A stretch of 64,000 nucleotides of DNA from Cnuibacter physcomitrellae (GCF_014640535.1 NZ_BMHD01000001.1:3523474-3587473), one strand, 5' to 3'. Shown: positions 41,186-57,119, counted from the stretch's first letter. The notes: generated by a model not told the origin, from the letters alone. A program made the numbers and translations.

Positions 41186-42216
41186 GGGTCCGCGCGCCGA
41201 GGTTCCGTGGGCCGAAGGCCCTCGCCGTCGCGCTGGGCGTCGGCCTGGCGACGGTGCTCGCGTCGTCCGTCGCCTCGACCCTCGAGGGGGCGCATGCGAC
41301 GGTCCTCCTGCCGGTGGCGCCGCATCCGTCGGACTGGCTCGTCCAGTGGCGCGAGCTGCCGGAGCCGGCCGGAGGCCGCCCGCGGACGCTCCTCGTCGCG
41401 TCCACGGGCGTCGTGTGGTTCGACGACGAGTCGACCGGCACGCTGAACTCCTACGACCCGGTCTCGGGCACGTGGGCGGTGGTCCCCACGACCGCGACCT
41501 CGCCGTGGCGCGTGAGCCTGCTCGTCGAGTCGAGCGACGGCGCGATCTGGTTCGCCGACCCGTCCGACTCCGTCCTGCACCGGTACGACCCGGCCTCCGC
41601 GGCGGTGTCCGACCTCGCTCTCCCCGGCGCCGACCGTATCACCGACCTCACCGCAGCCCGAGACGGCTCCGTCTGGTTCGGCACGGCGACCGCCTCCGTG
41701 GTCGGCCACGCGCGTCCCGACGGATCGATCGACCTCGTCACGATCACGGGTGGAAGCGGCGGGATCCCGGAGAGCGTCACGTGGGGCCAGGACGGGCGGC
41801 TGTGGATGACCCAGTTCGGGTCCTTAACTGTCGATGCACTCGACCCCGGGACGGGCACGGTGACGAGCCTCCCCTTGTCGTCGAGGTGGGCGTCGCACCT
41901 CGAGTCCGGTGCCGACGGCGCTCTCTGGATGCTCGACGGCTCCGACCTGCTGCGTCTCGACCCCGCAGGCACGGAGGACAGGTTCCCCGTGCCGACCACC
42001 CCGGCCGGTCTCGCGCTCCCTACCGTCCTCCGCCCGGGATCGCAGGGCGTCATCTACGCCGACACCACCGGCCGGATCGTCTCGGTCGACCCGCGCGGCC
42101 GTTTCACCGTCCTGGGCCCGTCGACGCCCGGCCTCCTCCTGGGCTCGATCGACGTCGCCCCGGACGGCTCCATCTGGTTCACCGACCCCCTCTCCGGCCG
42201 CCTCGGCTGGGGATGA
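41182..42216 (+). CDS. Secreted beta-propeller protein, paralogue of the preceding gene
   Basis: A 344-residue protein starting at the ATG that overlaps the upstream stop (ATGA). An uncleaved or secretory N-terminal span (ALAVALGVGLATVLASSVAST) is followed by the same blade repeats (DGAIWFADPSDSVL, DGSVWFGTATA, DGRLWMTQFG, DGALWMLDGSD) and the shared C-terminus SIWFTDPLSGRLGWG. Order and spacing of blades match the upstream protein, so the pair arose by tandem duplication. Function unknown; perhaps a two-part surface structure. Confidence 0.78.
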   Translation: MRVRAPRFRGPKALAVALGVGLATVLASSVASTLEGAHATVLLPVAPHPSDWLVQWRELPEPAGGRPRTLLVASTGVVWFDDESTGTLNSYDPVSGTWAVVPTTATSPWRVSLLVESSDGAIWFADPSDSVLHRYDPASAAVSDLALPGADRITDLTAARDGSVWFGTATASVVGHARPDGSIDLVTITGGSGGIPESVTWGQDGRLWMTQFGSLTVDALDPGTGTVTSLPLSSRWASHLESGADGALWMLDGSDLLRLDPAGTEDRFPVPTTPAGLALPTVLRPGSQGVIYADTTGRIVSVDPRGRFTVLGPSTPGLLLGSIDVAPDGSIWFTDPLSGRLGWG

Positions 42217-42248
42217 GGCAGCCGAAGCCGGAGGCCGGCAGAGGAGGC

Positions 42249-42272
42249 CTCAGGCTGAGCGGCGAGCCTGAG
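42249..42272 (+). terminator. Hairpin at the convergent propeller/SprT junction
   Basis: CTCAGGCT (42249-42256) and AGCCTGAG (42265-42272) pair with an 8-base loop, 33 bases after the propeller stop and inside the last codons of the SprT-like gene on the other strand. Confidence 0.5.
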
Positions 42273-42735
42273 CGCGGGCGGGCGACACGTCGCGCCGCGT
42301 CCACTCGATGAGGTGGGCGGCGCTGAAGCGGCGCGAGCACCGGCTGCAGGACAGCCGGGTCGTGGGCCGCCGGTGCCGGAAGTACGAGTGCCCGGCAGGG
42401 CAGACGCCGACCCACGGTGCGAGGTCGTCGGCGCGCTCGCCGTCGTGCAGACGCGACCCGACGTAGCCGATCGACGACGCGACCGTCTTCCACCGCACCC
42501 CGTGGCCGGCGCCCGCGCCGGCGAGCGCGTGAGCCACCTCGTGGAGCAGCACCTGGTGGATCTCGTCGTCCTCGTACCTCGACGCGAGGTAGCGCGACAC
42601 GGTGATCCGTCGAGCGGTGTAGTTGCACTGTCCGGCGCGTGTCTTCGCGTTGTCGAACCCGAAGGTCCACGAGGAGTCGAGGTGCATCGCGATGAGGGCA
42701 TCCGCCCACCGTGTGACCCGCGCCAGATCGGCCAC
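42250..42735 (-). CDS. SprT-like zinc metalloprotein
   Basis: A 161-residue protein. The HExxH motif is at residues 65-69 (LLHEVAHALAG), with a third ligand likely His in AGHGVRW. N-terminal WTFGFDNAKTRAGQCNYT and C-terminal CPAGH...CSRCSRRF zinc-ribbon residues fit the SprT-like family that includes Spartan-type proteases of DNA-protein crosslinks. I chose the GTG at 42735, 3 bases after the upstream stop, since it restores the usual ADLARVTRWADALI start. Substrate unknown in bacteria. Confidence 0.85.
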   Translation of the reverse strand: MADLARVTRWADALIAMHLDSSWTFGFDNAKTRAGQCNYTARRITVSRYLASRYEDDEIHQVLLHEVAHALAGAGAGHGVRWKTVASSIGYVGSRLHDGERADDLAPWVGVCPAGHSYFRHRRPTTRLSCSRCSRRFSAAHLIEWTRRDVSPARAQARRSA

Positions 42736-42737
42736 GA

Positions 42738-43250
42738 TCAGGACCCGAGGTACGATTCGGTCACGGCGACCGCCACGAGCGACGACTCGAGCTGGTCGAG
42801 CGAGGCGCCGAGCTTCTCCATGAGGAAGACGGCCACCTTGAAGTCGACCAGGGCGGCCGGGTAGTCCTCCAGCTCGAAGTGCACCTTGCCGCGGCTCAGC
42901 GTCGACACGGCCTCGAGGGTGCCCCACTCGTGGTTCTGCGCCTCCTCGACGCACAGAGAGAGCTCCTGCAGCGCTGCGGCGAGCTTCCCCTGGTACTGCA
43001 TGACCTGCGCGCGGCGGATGCGAGCGCCGAGGGTGAGCTCGCGATCACCCGAGAAGCGCGCCTGGCGCACGGCCTCGTTGGCGACCGTCATCGCCTCGTC
43101 GAGCCGCCCGGTGAGGCGCAGCAGCACCACCTTCTCGTTGAGCGCGGTCAGGCTGCGCAGCTGACCGAGCTCCTCGAGCCTCTCGGTCACGGCGTCGACA
43201 TCGACCTTCTCGCGCAAGGTGGTCATGTCGTACCCGGTGATGATGCTCAT
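42738..43250 (-). CDS. TPR-like helical protein
   Basis: A 170-residue all-helical protein with tetratricopeptide-like pairs (AVTERLEELGQLRSLTALNE, RLDEAMTVANEAVRQARFSG, GKLAAALQELSLCVEEAQ, EDYPAALVDFKVAVFLMEKLG). No signal or membrane span. Probably a protein-protein interaction adaptor. Start ATG at 43250; a second ATG lies at 43226. It ends 3 bases before the SprT-like start and may form an operon with it. Confidence 0.68.
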   Translation of the reverse strand: MSIITGYDMTTLREKVDVDAVTERLEELGQLRSLTALNEKVVLLRLTGRLDEAMTVANEAVRQARFSGDRELTLGARIRRAQVMQYQGKLAAALQELSLCVEEAQNHEWGTLEAVSTLSRGKVHFELEDYPAALVDFKVAVFLMEKLGASLDQLESSLVAVAVTESYLGS

Positions 43251-43301
43251 GTCCCTCCCAGGGTAACGAGCACCACCGTGCCCGTGCCCGTCGCCGCGCC
43301 G

Positions 43302-44468
43302 TCAGCCGGCCTTCGCGAGGTCGACTCGGTACAGCACGTCGTCGCCGTCGCGCGGTGATCCCCGGCCGTCGGTGTTGTTGGTGAGGAAGAGCAGCGTGTT
43401 CTCCGGGCCCGGGGCGACGTCCCGGATGCGGCCGAAGGCGCCGGTGAACCACTCCTGCGAGCGACCGTCGAAGGTGATCGTCCAGAGACGCTCGCCGCCG
43501 AGGCCGGCCATGAAGACGGTGTCGCCGATGACCGCGATCCCACTGGGGCTGGCGTCGTCGGTCGCCCACTGGGCGACCGGTTCGGTGAAGCGGCCGTCGC
43601 CGGCGAACCCCTCGGCGATCGGCCAGCCGTAGTTCGCACCGGGGGTGATGACGTTGAGCTCGTCGTAGGTGTCCTGCCCGAACTCGGCCGCCCACATCGT
43701 CCCGTCGGCGGCCCAGTCGATGCCCTGCGGGTTGCGGTGCCCGAGCGACCACACGGGCGATCCGGCGAACGGGTTGTCCGCGGGCACCTGCCCCTGCGGC
43801 GTGATCCGCAGGATCTTGCCGCCGAGGAACTCCACCGATTGCGCGAGATCGCGCTGGTTCGCGTCGCCGACGGTGACGTAGAGCATCCCGTCGGGTCCGA
43901 ACGCGATGCGCCCGCCGTTGTGGTTCGACGCCTTCGGCAGTCCCGCGAGCACCACCTCCGGAGCGCCGAGCGTGTGCGCTCCCGGCGTCCCCGCGAGCGG
44001 CATCCGCACCACCCGGTTGTCGGATGCGGTCGTGTAGTAGGCGTAGAGCCACGACCCGTCGGCGCCCTGCCACGGTGCGAGCCCGAGCAGTCCCCCCTCG
44101 CCGGCGGCGGCCACGTCCCCGATCCGGGCGACGTCGACCGCGGTGCCGCCGACGTCCTCCACGATGCGGCCCTCGTCGCGCTCGCTGAGGAGCACGGAGC
44201 CGTCGGCGGGCTGCGCGATCGACCACGGCGCGGCCAGTCCGCTGACGAGCGGGCCCGGGTCGCCGAAGGGCACGACCGGCCCGAGCTCCTCCGCGGGTGC
44301 GGCGGTCGGGGTGGGGGAGGGCGTGGGCGACGGGGTCGGGGTGCCCACCGGGCTGTAGGTGGCGTACCGCGAGTTCGTCACCTCGGGGTCCGGACCGACG
44401 ATCCCCGTGCAGCCGGCGAGCCCCACGGCGAGGGCGGCCACCGCCGTCAGCGTCCCTGCTCTGCGCAT
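43302..44468 (-). CDS. Glucose/sorbosone dehydrogenase-like lipoprotein
   Basis: A 388-residue secreted PQQ-type sugar dehydrogenase-like beta-propeller. Signal peptide with lipobox VGLAGC near residue 20; a Thr/Pro-rich linker (TPTPSPTPSPTP) joins it to the catalytic fold. Conserved GEGGLLGLA, SNHNGGRIAFGPDGMLYVTVGDA, LGHRNPQGIDW and GANYGWP match the soluble aldose sugar dehydrogenase family. AGGGACGG precedes the ATG at 44468. It probably oxidises aldoses outside the cell; whether this strain makes PQQ is not visible. Confidence 0.88.
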   Translation of the reverse strand: MRRAGTLTAVAALAVGLAGCTGIVGPDPEVTNSRYATYSPVGTPTPSPTPSPTPTAAPAEELGPVVPFGDPGPLVSGLAAPWSIAQPADGSVLLSERDEGRIVEDVGGTAVDVARIGDVAAAGEGGLLGLAPWQGADGSWLYAYYTTASDNRVVRMPLAGTPGAHTLGAPEVVLAGLPKASNHNGGRIAFGPDGMLYVTVGDANQRDLAQSVEFLGGKILRITPQGQVPADNPFAGSPVWSLGHRNPQGIDWAADGTMWAAEFGQDTYDELNVITPGANYGWPIAEGFAGDGRFTEPVAQWATDDASPSGIAVIGDTVFMAGLGGERLWTITFDGRSQEWFTGAFGRIRDVAPGPENTLLFLTNNTDGRGSPRDGDDVLYRVDLAKAG

Positions 44469-44514
44469 CCGTCCCTCTCTCCCTCGCCCTCGTCCGGGAG
44501 CGCCGTCGCTCAGC

Positions 44515-45396
44515 TCACCCGCCTCCGCGGGGGACCTGGAACACGCTGCGCGCCGGCGACGGGGAGCCGGTCGCCGTCTGATCGGTCGCGATCGGCGCCC
44601 CGGCCGCGAACCGCCCGACGTCCGCTCCTTCGACCAGCCTGCTCGCCACCGGGTCGCCCGCCAACCGCCTGGGCAGCGATTCAAAGGGAAGTCCTGTGTT
44701 CGACGCGAAGGCCACGATGTTGCCGAACCGCCGGGCCTTGAGCATCTGCGGATCGGCGGCGAGCGCCACGTGGTCGAACACGTGGGACAGGGTCGCCGCC
44801 TGCGACCGCGCGAACGCCAGGCCCGCGCCGTCGGCGACGTTCACGGCCAGCAGCCCGTCGGGCGCGAGCACCTCCGCCACCTCGCGGTAGTACTCCGCGC
44901 TCGTGACGTGCGCGGGCGTCCGGGCTCCGGCGAAGATGTCGCTGACCACCACGTCCGCCTGTCCGCGCAGTCCGGCCGGGAGCCGCGACAGCACCTCCCG
45001 GGCGTCGCCGTAGCGCACGCGGATGCTCGCTCCGCGAGGCAGCGGCAGTTCGCGGCGGACGAAGGCGGCGAGGTCCTCGTCGATCTCCACCACCTGCTGC
45101 CGCGAGCCGGGCCGCGTCGCCGCCACGTAGCGGGGGAGCGTGAAGGCGCCGGCGCCGAGGTGCACGGCCGTGATCGGCTCTCCCGCGGGCCGTACCACGT
45201 CGATCGCGTGCCCGATCCGCCGCACGTACTCGAACGACAGGTGCGTCGGGTCCTCGAGGTCGACGTGCGACTGCGGCGTCCCGTCCACGACGAGGATGCG
45301 AGACCCGGCCTCGAACGGATCCGGCCGGATGGTGGCCACCATGCCTGACGCCAGCCTGACGGTCGGCGTCTCCGACCTCTCGTCCCCGCGTGCCAC
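44515..45396 (-). CDS. Spermidine-synthase-like methyltransferase-fold protein
   Basis: A 293-residue Rossmann-fold protein with the spermidine synthase pattern: DPTHLSFEYVRRIG, the nucleotide site AVHLGAGAFTLPRY, acidic VVEIDEDLAAFVRREL, then VRYGDAREVLSRL and VVVSDIFAGARTPAHV. Actinobacterial proteins of this type (fused or single) are not always true polyamine synthases; substrate unknown. It ends 46 bases before the sugar dehydrogenase gene. Confidence 0.82.
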   Translation of the reverse strand: MARGDERSETPTVRLASGMVATIRPDPFEAGSRILVVDGTPQSHVDLEDPTHLSFEYVRRIGHAIDVVRPAGEPITAVHLGAGAFTLPRYVAATRPGSRQQVVEIDEDLAAFVRRELPLPRGASIRVRYGDAREVLSRLPAGLRGQADVVVSDIFAGARTPAHVTSAEYYREVAEVLAPDGLLAVNVADGAGLAFARSQAATLSHVFDHVALAADPQMLKARRFGNIVAFASNTGLPFESLPRRLAGDPVASRLVEGADVGRFAAGAPIATDQTATGSPSPARSVFQVPRGGG

Positions 45397-45405
45397 GCTC
45401 CGACC

Positions 45406-46326
45406 CTACCCGCGGGCAGCGGGCCCGGCGGGCACCGCCGGCGAAGCGGGCCCGGCGGGCGCTCGCGGCGGATAGACCCACGTCACGAGCACGACCGAGA
45501 TGATCATCAGCAGGAACCACGACACCAGCTTCGAGATCCCCACCAGCTCCCAGCCGTCCGCCTGTGACGGGTAGGTCCAGGCGTTCGACCAGGTGGCGAT
45601 GTTCTCGGCGAACCAGATGAACAGCGCCACCAGGAGGAAGGCGAGCAGCACCGGCATCCGGAGCGTGCGGCGGAACACCCGGAAGTGCATCATCGACCGG
45701 CCCCACACCACCACGACCGCGGCGACCAGCACCCAGCGCAGGTCCCAGATCCAGTGGTGCGTGAAGAAGTTCGCGTAGATGGCCGCCGCGATCACCGCTG
45801 TGACCCACAGCCGCGGATACCGGGTGAAGCGCAGGTCGAACAGGCGGTAGACGCGCACCAGGTACGACCCGACGGCGGCGTACATGAACCCGCTGAACAA
45901 CGGGACCCCCGCGATCCGGAGCACCCCGTCGGCGCCGTACGTCCACGACCCCACGTCGGTCTTGAACAGCTCCATCACCGTCCCCACGATGTGGAACAGC
46001 ACGATGACCCTGAGCTCGCGCCACGTCTCGAGACGGGTCGCGATCATCACGATCTGGATGGCCACGGCCGCCAGGGTGAGCGCGTCGTTCCGGGCGAGCC
46101 ACACGCCGTCCGGGTACCACAGGCGCGCCGCGAGGATGACCGCGAGGAGAGCCGCTCCGAAGAGGCATGCCCAGGCCTGCTTCAGGCCGAAGGCGAGCAG
46201 CTCGACGAGCCACGCCAGCGGGCCGCGCCGAGGCGCCCGCCCGAGCAGCCGACGCAGCCAGGAGTCGATCGAGCGTTCGGGCCCGAGGGGCAGCGGAGAC
46301 GCCGCCGAGGGGTCGGATCCGCTCAT
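45406..46326 (-). CDS. DUF817 integral membrane protein
   Basis: A 306-residue protein with seven or eight hydrophobic spans. DUF817 hallmarks are LFGLKQAWACLFGA-like start, VMELFKTDVGSWTY, GVPLFSGFMYAAVGSYL and FVFGENIATWSNAWTYP-type segments, here FIWFAENIATWSNAW. Acidic and aromatic residues within spans suggest a transporter or membrane enzyme, but function is unknown. ATG at 46326; a promoter sits only nine bases upstream. Confidence 0.88.
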   Translation of the reverse strand: MSGSDPSAASPLPLGPERSIDSWLRRLLGRAPRRGPLAWLVELLAFGLKQAWACLFGAALLAVILAARLWYPDGVWLARNDALTLAAVAIQIVMIATRLETWRELRVIVLFHIVGTVMELFKTDVGSWTYGADGVLRIAGVPLFSGFMYAAVGSYLVRVYRLFDLRFTRYPRLWVTAVIAAAIYANFFTHHWIWDLRWVLVAAVVVVWGRSMMHFRVFRRTLRMPVLLAFLLVALFIWFAENIATWSNAWTYPSQADGWELVGISKLVSWFLLMIISVVLVTWVYPPRAPAGPASPAVPAGPAARG

Positions 46327-46335
46327 CGACGAGAA

Positions 46336-46364
46336 CTTATACCCGAGAATCTCAAAGTGGTCAA
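46336..46364 (-). promoter_or_regulatory. Promoter of the DUF817 gene
   Basis: Reverse strand: -35 TTGACC (46364-46359), 17-bp spacer, -10 TATAAG (46341-46336). The ATG follows nine bases later, so the mRNA is leaderless or nearly so. Both hexamers are near consensus. Confidence 0.7.
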
Positions 46365-46373
46365 GCAAACCAC

Positions 46374-46402
46374 TGGACAGGCGTGTCGAGAGTGCCTATA
46401 GT
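46374..46402 (+). promoter_or_regulatory. Promoter of rpoB-rpoC
   Basis: -35 TGGACA (46374-46379), 17-bp spacer, -10 TATAGT (46397-46402). Back-to-back with the DUF817 promoter, the -35 boxes being nine bases apart. The transcript would have a leader of about 205 bases. Confidence 0.7.
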
Positions 46403-46409
46403 TGTTCTT

Positions 46410-46615
46410 TGCGCTCCCAGAACATCTCATGCCTTCATATTGCGGTCGGCACCTGTGATGGAGCGGTGTGATCGTCGCCCTTCCGGACGGCTGGACACCC
46501 TCGTCGCAGCAACACTCTAGAACCATATGGCGGGTTCTGGCCACATCTGCGGAGTGATCCCACCATCGACCGACAGTGACTCATAGGCCCGACGGGGCCC
46601 ACGGAGGTTATTTCC
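46410..46615 (+). other. rpoB 5' leader with hairpins
   Basis: About 205 untranslated bases. Stems visible: AGAACC/GGTTCT (46519-46524, 46533-46538) and GGCCC/GGGCC (46586-46590, 46595-46599), the latter directly before the ribosome site GGAGG. The second hairpin could affect access to the TTG start. No tRNA-like or known riboswitch pattern recognised. Confidence 0.5.
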
Positions 46616-50104
<3,489 letters not shown>

Positions 50105-50152
50105 GCCGGCGACCACTGATTACCTTCGGTCTTTCGAAAAGAGAGAAGACAA

Positions 50153-54031
<3,879 letters not shown>

Positions 54032-54046
54032 GTCGTCCCGCGTCAC

Positions 54047-54084
54047 CCGAGAGGCCCTCGTCCACCAGGACGGGGGCCTCTCGG
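54047..54084 (+). terminator. rpoBC terminator hairpin
   Basis: A 17-bp stem (one mismatch) from CCGAGAGGCCC to GGGCCTCTCGG with a 4-base loop, 16 bases after the rpoC stop. Strong, without a U-tract. Confidence 0.8.
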
Positions 54085-54112
54085 CGTACCGGTCGGCTAC
54101 TCTGAACCCACC

Positions 54113-54982
54113 ATGAGCGACGACGCCGACCGGAAGCCGCAGGACGACGACGAGGCCGAGCCCGTCGCCGAGGATCCCTCCGACGAGCCCGGCGCCGAGG
54201 AGGATCCGGCCGAGGAGCCCGATCCGGAGGCGGGGGAGCGGCACGAGGAGCCCGAGCCAGAGGACTCCGAGGCGAACGCGGAGCCGGATGCGGACCCCGA
54301 GCCCGACTCGGACACCGAACGCGAGCCGGCGGAGCGCGACGCGGAGCCGGAGGATCCCGCGGCAGAGCTCGAGGAGCCTGACGCGGTGACGGCGGAGCCC
54401 CCGCTGCTCCTGGGGGCGCCCGCCGTCCCACGGCGCACCATGGTGACCTCCGAGGCGCTCGAGAGCGACACCAAGCGCCTCAACCTCGACTGGGTGGTGC
54501 CCACCATCGCGATCGTGGTCATCGCCGCCCTGCTCTGGCTGACGATCCTGTGGACGATGAACGGCGGCAACTTCTTCGGCTTCCCCTCGCTCCCCGAACG
54601 GACGGACACGGCCGCCACCCCGACCGCGTCGCCGACGCCCAGCCCCACCCCCACGCCGACGGAGGCCCCCGCGCCGGACCCGTCGGTGGCCGCTCCCACG
54701 TTCATCAGCTTCGGCGCACCCACGTCGGTCTCGTGCATCGCCCCGAGCGAGGGCGAGGAGGTCGCCGCCGTCGCGTTCGCGCTGTCCTGGGGGAGCCTCG
54801 ACGCGGAGTCCGCGACCGTCTCGATCGATGGAGGGCCTCCCGCCCAGGCCGACGCGACGGGCGCGTTCGCCGCCACCTATCCCTGCCCCGCCGCCACGGC
54901 CAGCTACGTGGTCACGCTCGAGGGACGCGGAGGAACCGCCAGCCGCACGGTGACGGTCGCGAACGTGGGTTACACCGGCTGA
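54113..54982 (+). CDS. Single-span membrane protein with acidic N-terminus and Ig-like exterior
   Basis: A 289-residue protein. Residues 1-100 are strongly acidic and Pro-rich (repeated EPD, EDP, DAEPE) and probably disordered in the cytoplasm. One membrane span follows at about 127-148 (VVPTIAIVVIAALLWLTILW). The outside part has a Thr/Pro-rich linker (TPTASPTPSPTPTPT) and a ~85-residue beta-rich domain with two Cys, ending YVVTLEGRGGTASRTVTVAN. A -10-like TACTCT lies 9 bases before the ATG. Family not recognised; it sits between rpoC and rpsL. Confidence 0.75.
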   Translation: MSDDADRKPQDDDEAEPVAEDPSDEPGAEEDPAEEPDPEAGERHEEPEPEDSEANAEPDADPEPDSDTEREPAERDAEPEDPAAELEEPDAVTAEPPLLLGAPAVPRRTMVTSEALESDTKRLNLDWVVPTIAIVVIAALLWLTILWTMNGGNFFGFPSLPERTDTAATPTASPTPSPTPTPTEAPAPDPSVAAPTFISFGAPTSVSCIAPSEGEEVAAVAFALSWGSLDAESATVSIDGGPPAQADATGAFAATYPCPAATASYVVTLEGRGGTASRTVTVANVGYTG

Positions 54983-55077
54983 CGGCGCGCGTCCCCGACG
55001 GAGCCCGCGGCCGTTGCTAGAGTGTGCCCCGACGCGAGCCCGGCGGATCCGCACGGGCACGACGTGAGGAGCTGCAC

Positions 55078-56436
55078 GTGAGTACCGACGATCGAGACGA
55101 CCGCCCCGAGTTCCCGCTGCGTGACGGCGCGGAACCCGCGAAGGCGGGCGGGTCCGGTGACCCCGCGGCCTCGCGCGATCTGCCCGACATGCCCATCTGG
55201 CGTGAGCCCGAGTCGTCGACGGATGCTCCTGCCGTGCCGGGTGCAGACGACACCCATGCCCCCGAGGAGTCGGGTGCACGGGACGCCCTCGACTCACCGT
55301 CGTCCGCGCGTCCTGCGGCCGACAAGGGTGACCTGCCGGCCGACCCGGCCGTGCACGTCCCCGGTGCCGCCGACGAGCCCGTCGTGGGCGCTGCGGCCGC
55401 CTCGGCGCCCGTCGTCGACCCTCGGCCGACCGATCCGGCTCGTGGCTCGGCGACCCACGATGACACCGCGGCCCAGGATGGCTCGGCGGCTCACGACGAC
55501 TCCGCGGCCCACGCCGACGCCGGAGAGCCGACGACGAGATCCCCGATCGGCGGCCCGTACGTCGTGGACGGCGACGGTGCACCCATCGCGGATCAGGCCA
55601 AGGAGGCCTACCGGCCGCGTCCCCAGGGCGGCCCCTATGTCACGTCCTCCGAGCCCGTCGTCGACGAGGCCGGTGTCGTCATGGCCGCCGGTGCCGGCGA
55701 GGCTCGGCCCACCGCCTCGCCGTCCGCGGCTCCGCGTACCCCGTACCCCGCAGCCGCGTTCGCCCCCTCGGCGCCGACCACTCCGATCGAGCCGGAGGCC
55801 TACCCTGCCCCCGTCACGATCGCGACCCCGCCCGAGCAGCCGCGGATGCGCGGCAACCGCGGCGTCGGCACTCTCATCTCCCTGCTCGGCACCCTCGCGT
55901 TCGGGATCGTGTACGCGGGCGTCTCGTTCCTCATCATCTCGGGCACCGTCGGCGCCGAGGAGTACCTCAGCGCCTTCCTCGCCTTCCTGGCCAGCGCGGC
56001 GTTCATCGCCCCGGCGGTGATGTTCGCGATCGCGATGATCCTCCTTGTCCTGATCGTCAATCGAGCGGGATGGTGGGCGTACGTCCTCGGAGGCTTCCTC
56101 GTGGCCGTCGTCGTGTACTTCGGCGCGATCGCCGGCGCGGTCGGCTACGCCTACCTCACCGGTGTCGCCTCGGGCTGGGGCGCGCAGGACCAGTACGACT
56201 TCGTCGCCGCCCTGACGCTCGACCCGCTCACCATCGCCGCCGCGGTCGTCGCCCGGGAGGTCTCGATCTGGACCGGGGCGTGGATCGCCGCCCGGGGCCG
56301 CAAGCTCAAGGCGCGGAACGCGGCCGCCCGCGAGGAGTACGCCCGCGACCTCGAGGAGCACGAGCGCACGGTGGCCGAGGCGTCGAGGACGCGGTCCGCT
56401 GTCGGCGATCAGCCGCTCACGACGACCGCGTGGTGA
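55078..56436 (+). CDS. Membrane protein with long disordered N-terminus and four spans
   Basis: A 452-residue protein from the GTG at 55078 (GAGGAG upstream). About 260 residues of Asp/Ala/Pro-rich low-complexity sequence come first, containing a repeat of (I/Q)GGPYV (SPIGGPYVVDGDG, RPQGGPYVTSSEP). Four hydrophobic spans between about 265 and 390 follow (ISLLGTLAFGIVYAGVSFLI and others), then a charged, helical tail (AREEYARDLEEHERTVAEA). Family not recognised with certainty. Proteins of this layout appear lineage-specific; possible link to envelope or division is speculation. Confidence 0.75.
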   Translation: MSTDDRDDRPEFPLRDGAEPAKAGGSGDPAASRDLPDMPIWREPESSTDAPAVPGADDTHAPEESGARDALDSPSSARPAADKGDLPADPAVHVPGAADEPVVGAAAASAPVVDPRPTDPARGSATHDDTAAQDGSAAHDDSAAHADAGEPTTRSPIGGPYVVDGDGAPIADQAKEAYRPRPQGGPYVTSSEPVVDEAGVVMAAGAGEARPTASPSAAPRTPYPAAAFAPSAPTTPIEPEAYPAPVTIATPPEQPRMRGNRGVGTLISLLGTLAFGIVYAGVSFLIISGTVGAEEYLSAFLAFLASAAFIAPAVMFAIAMILLVLIVNRAGWWAYVLGGFLVAVVVYFGAIAGAVGYAYLTGVASGWGAQDQYDFVAALTLDPLTIAAAVVAREVSIWTGAWIAARGRKLKARNAAAREEYARDLEEHERTVAEASRTRSAVGDQPLTTTAW

Positions 56437-56486
56437 TCCGGCTCCGGTAGAATCGACGTGGGCGCCGGCCCGCACACCAGAACCAT

Positions 56487-56515
56487 TTGACCGGCGATGG
56501 TCGAAGGGCTATGAT
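56487..56515 (+). promoter_or_regulatory. Promoter of the rpsL-rpsG operon
   Basis: -35 TTGACC (56487-56492), 17-bp spacer, -10 TATGAT (56510-56515). Both hexamers are near consensus for the main sigma factor. Start of transcription would be near 56522. Confidence 0.75.
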
Positions 56516-56521
56516 TTTCCG

Positions 56522-56744
56522 GGTGTGTGCGCAGGCGCGTGCCCACAATTCTTCGAGCGAGATCCCACCGGAGGCGGCGCGGATCGTGAGCGCTCTGCCA
56601 ACCAGCGATACCTGAGACATTCTGTACCGCCGGTGGGTCACCATGAGATCGACACGCCCGCGGGCTGTCGGCCCGTGAACGAGGATGCCGAGGGCATCCA
56701 CAAGAACAGACACCGAGCAGTACGGAAAACCGAGGAGCAAGTCA
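56522..56744 (+). other. Long structured leader of the rpsL operon
   Basis: About 220 untranslated bases. Elements: CCCACCGG (56564-56571) pairs at distance with CCGGTGGG (56630-56637); hairpin CGGGC/GCCCG (56661-56665, 56671-56675); hairpin GGATGCC-GAG-GGCATCC (56683-56699), 33 bases before the GAGGAG ribosome site. A feedback site for a ribosomal protein is plausible. No known RNA family recognised. Confidence 0.55.
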
Positions 56745-57119
56745 GTGCCAACGATTCAGCAGTTGGTCCGTAAGGGGCGCACGCCGAAGGTCACCAAGAC
56801 CAAGGCTCCCGCCCTCAAGGCCAACCCCCAGCAGCGCGGCGTGTGCACCCGTGTGTACACCACCACCCCGAAGAAGCCGAACTCGGCTCTGCGCAAGGTC
56901 GCCCGCGTCAAGCTGTCGAACGGCACCGAGGTCACCGCCTACATCCCCGGCGAGGGCCACAACCTGCAGGAGCACTCGATGGTGCTCGTCCGTGGTGGTC
57001 GTGTGAAGGACCTCCCCGGCGTCCGCTACAAGATCGTCCGCGGCGCGCTCGACACGCAGGCCGTGAAGAACCGCAAGCAGGCTCGCAGCCGCTACGGCGC
57101 GAAGATGGAGAAGAAGTAA
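56745..57119 (+). CDS. rpsL: 30S ribosomal protein S12
   Basis: A 124-residue decoding-centre protein. GTG start with GAGGAG 7 bases upstream. The streptomycin-relevant residues are wild type: Lys43 in [12 protein letters not shown] and the Lys in [10 protein letters not shown]. Its last base overlaps the S7 start. Heads the str operon. Confidence 0.99.
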   Translation: MPTIQQLVRKGRTPKVTKTKAPALKANPQQRGVCTRVYTTTPKKPNSALRKVARVKLSNGTEVTAYIPGEGHNLQEHSMVLVRGGRVKDLPGVRYKIVRGALDTQAVKNRKQARSRYGAKMEKK

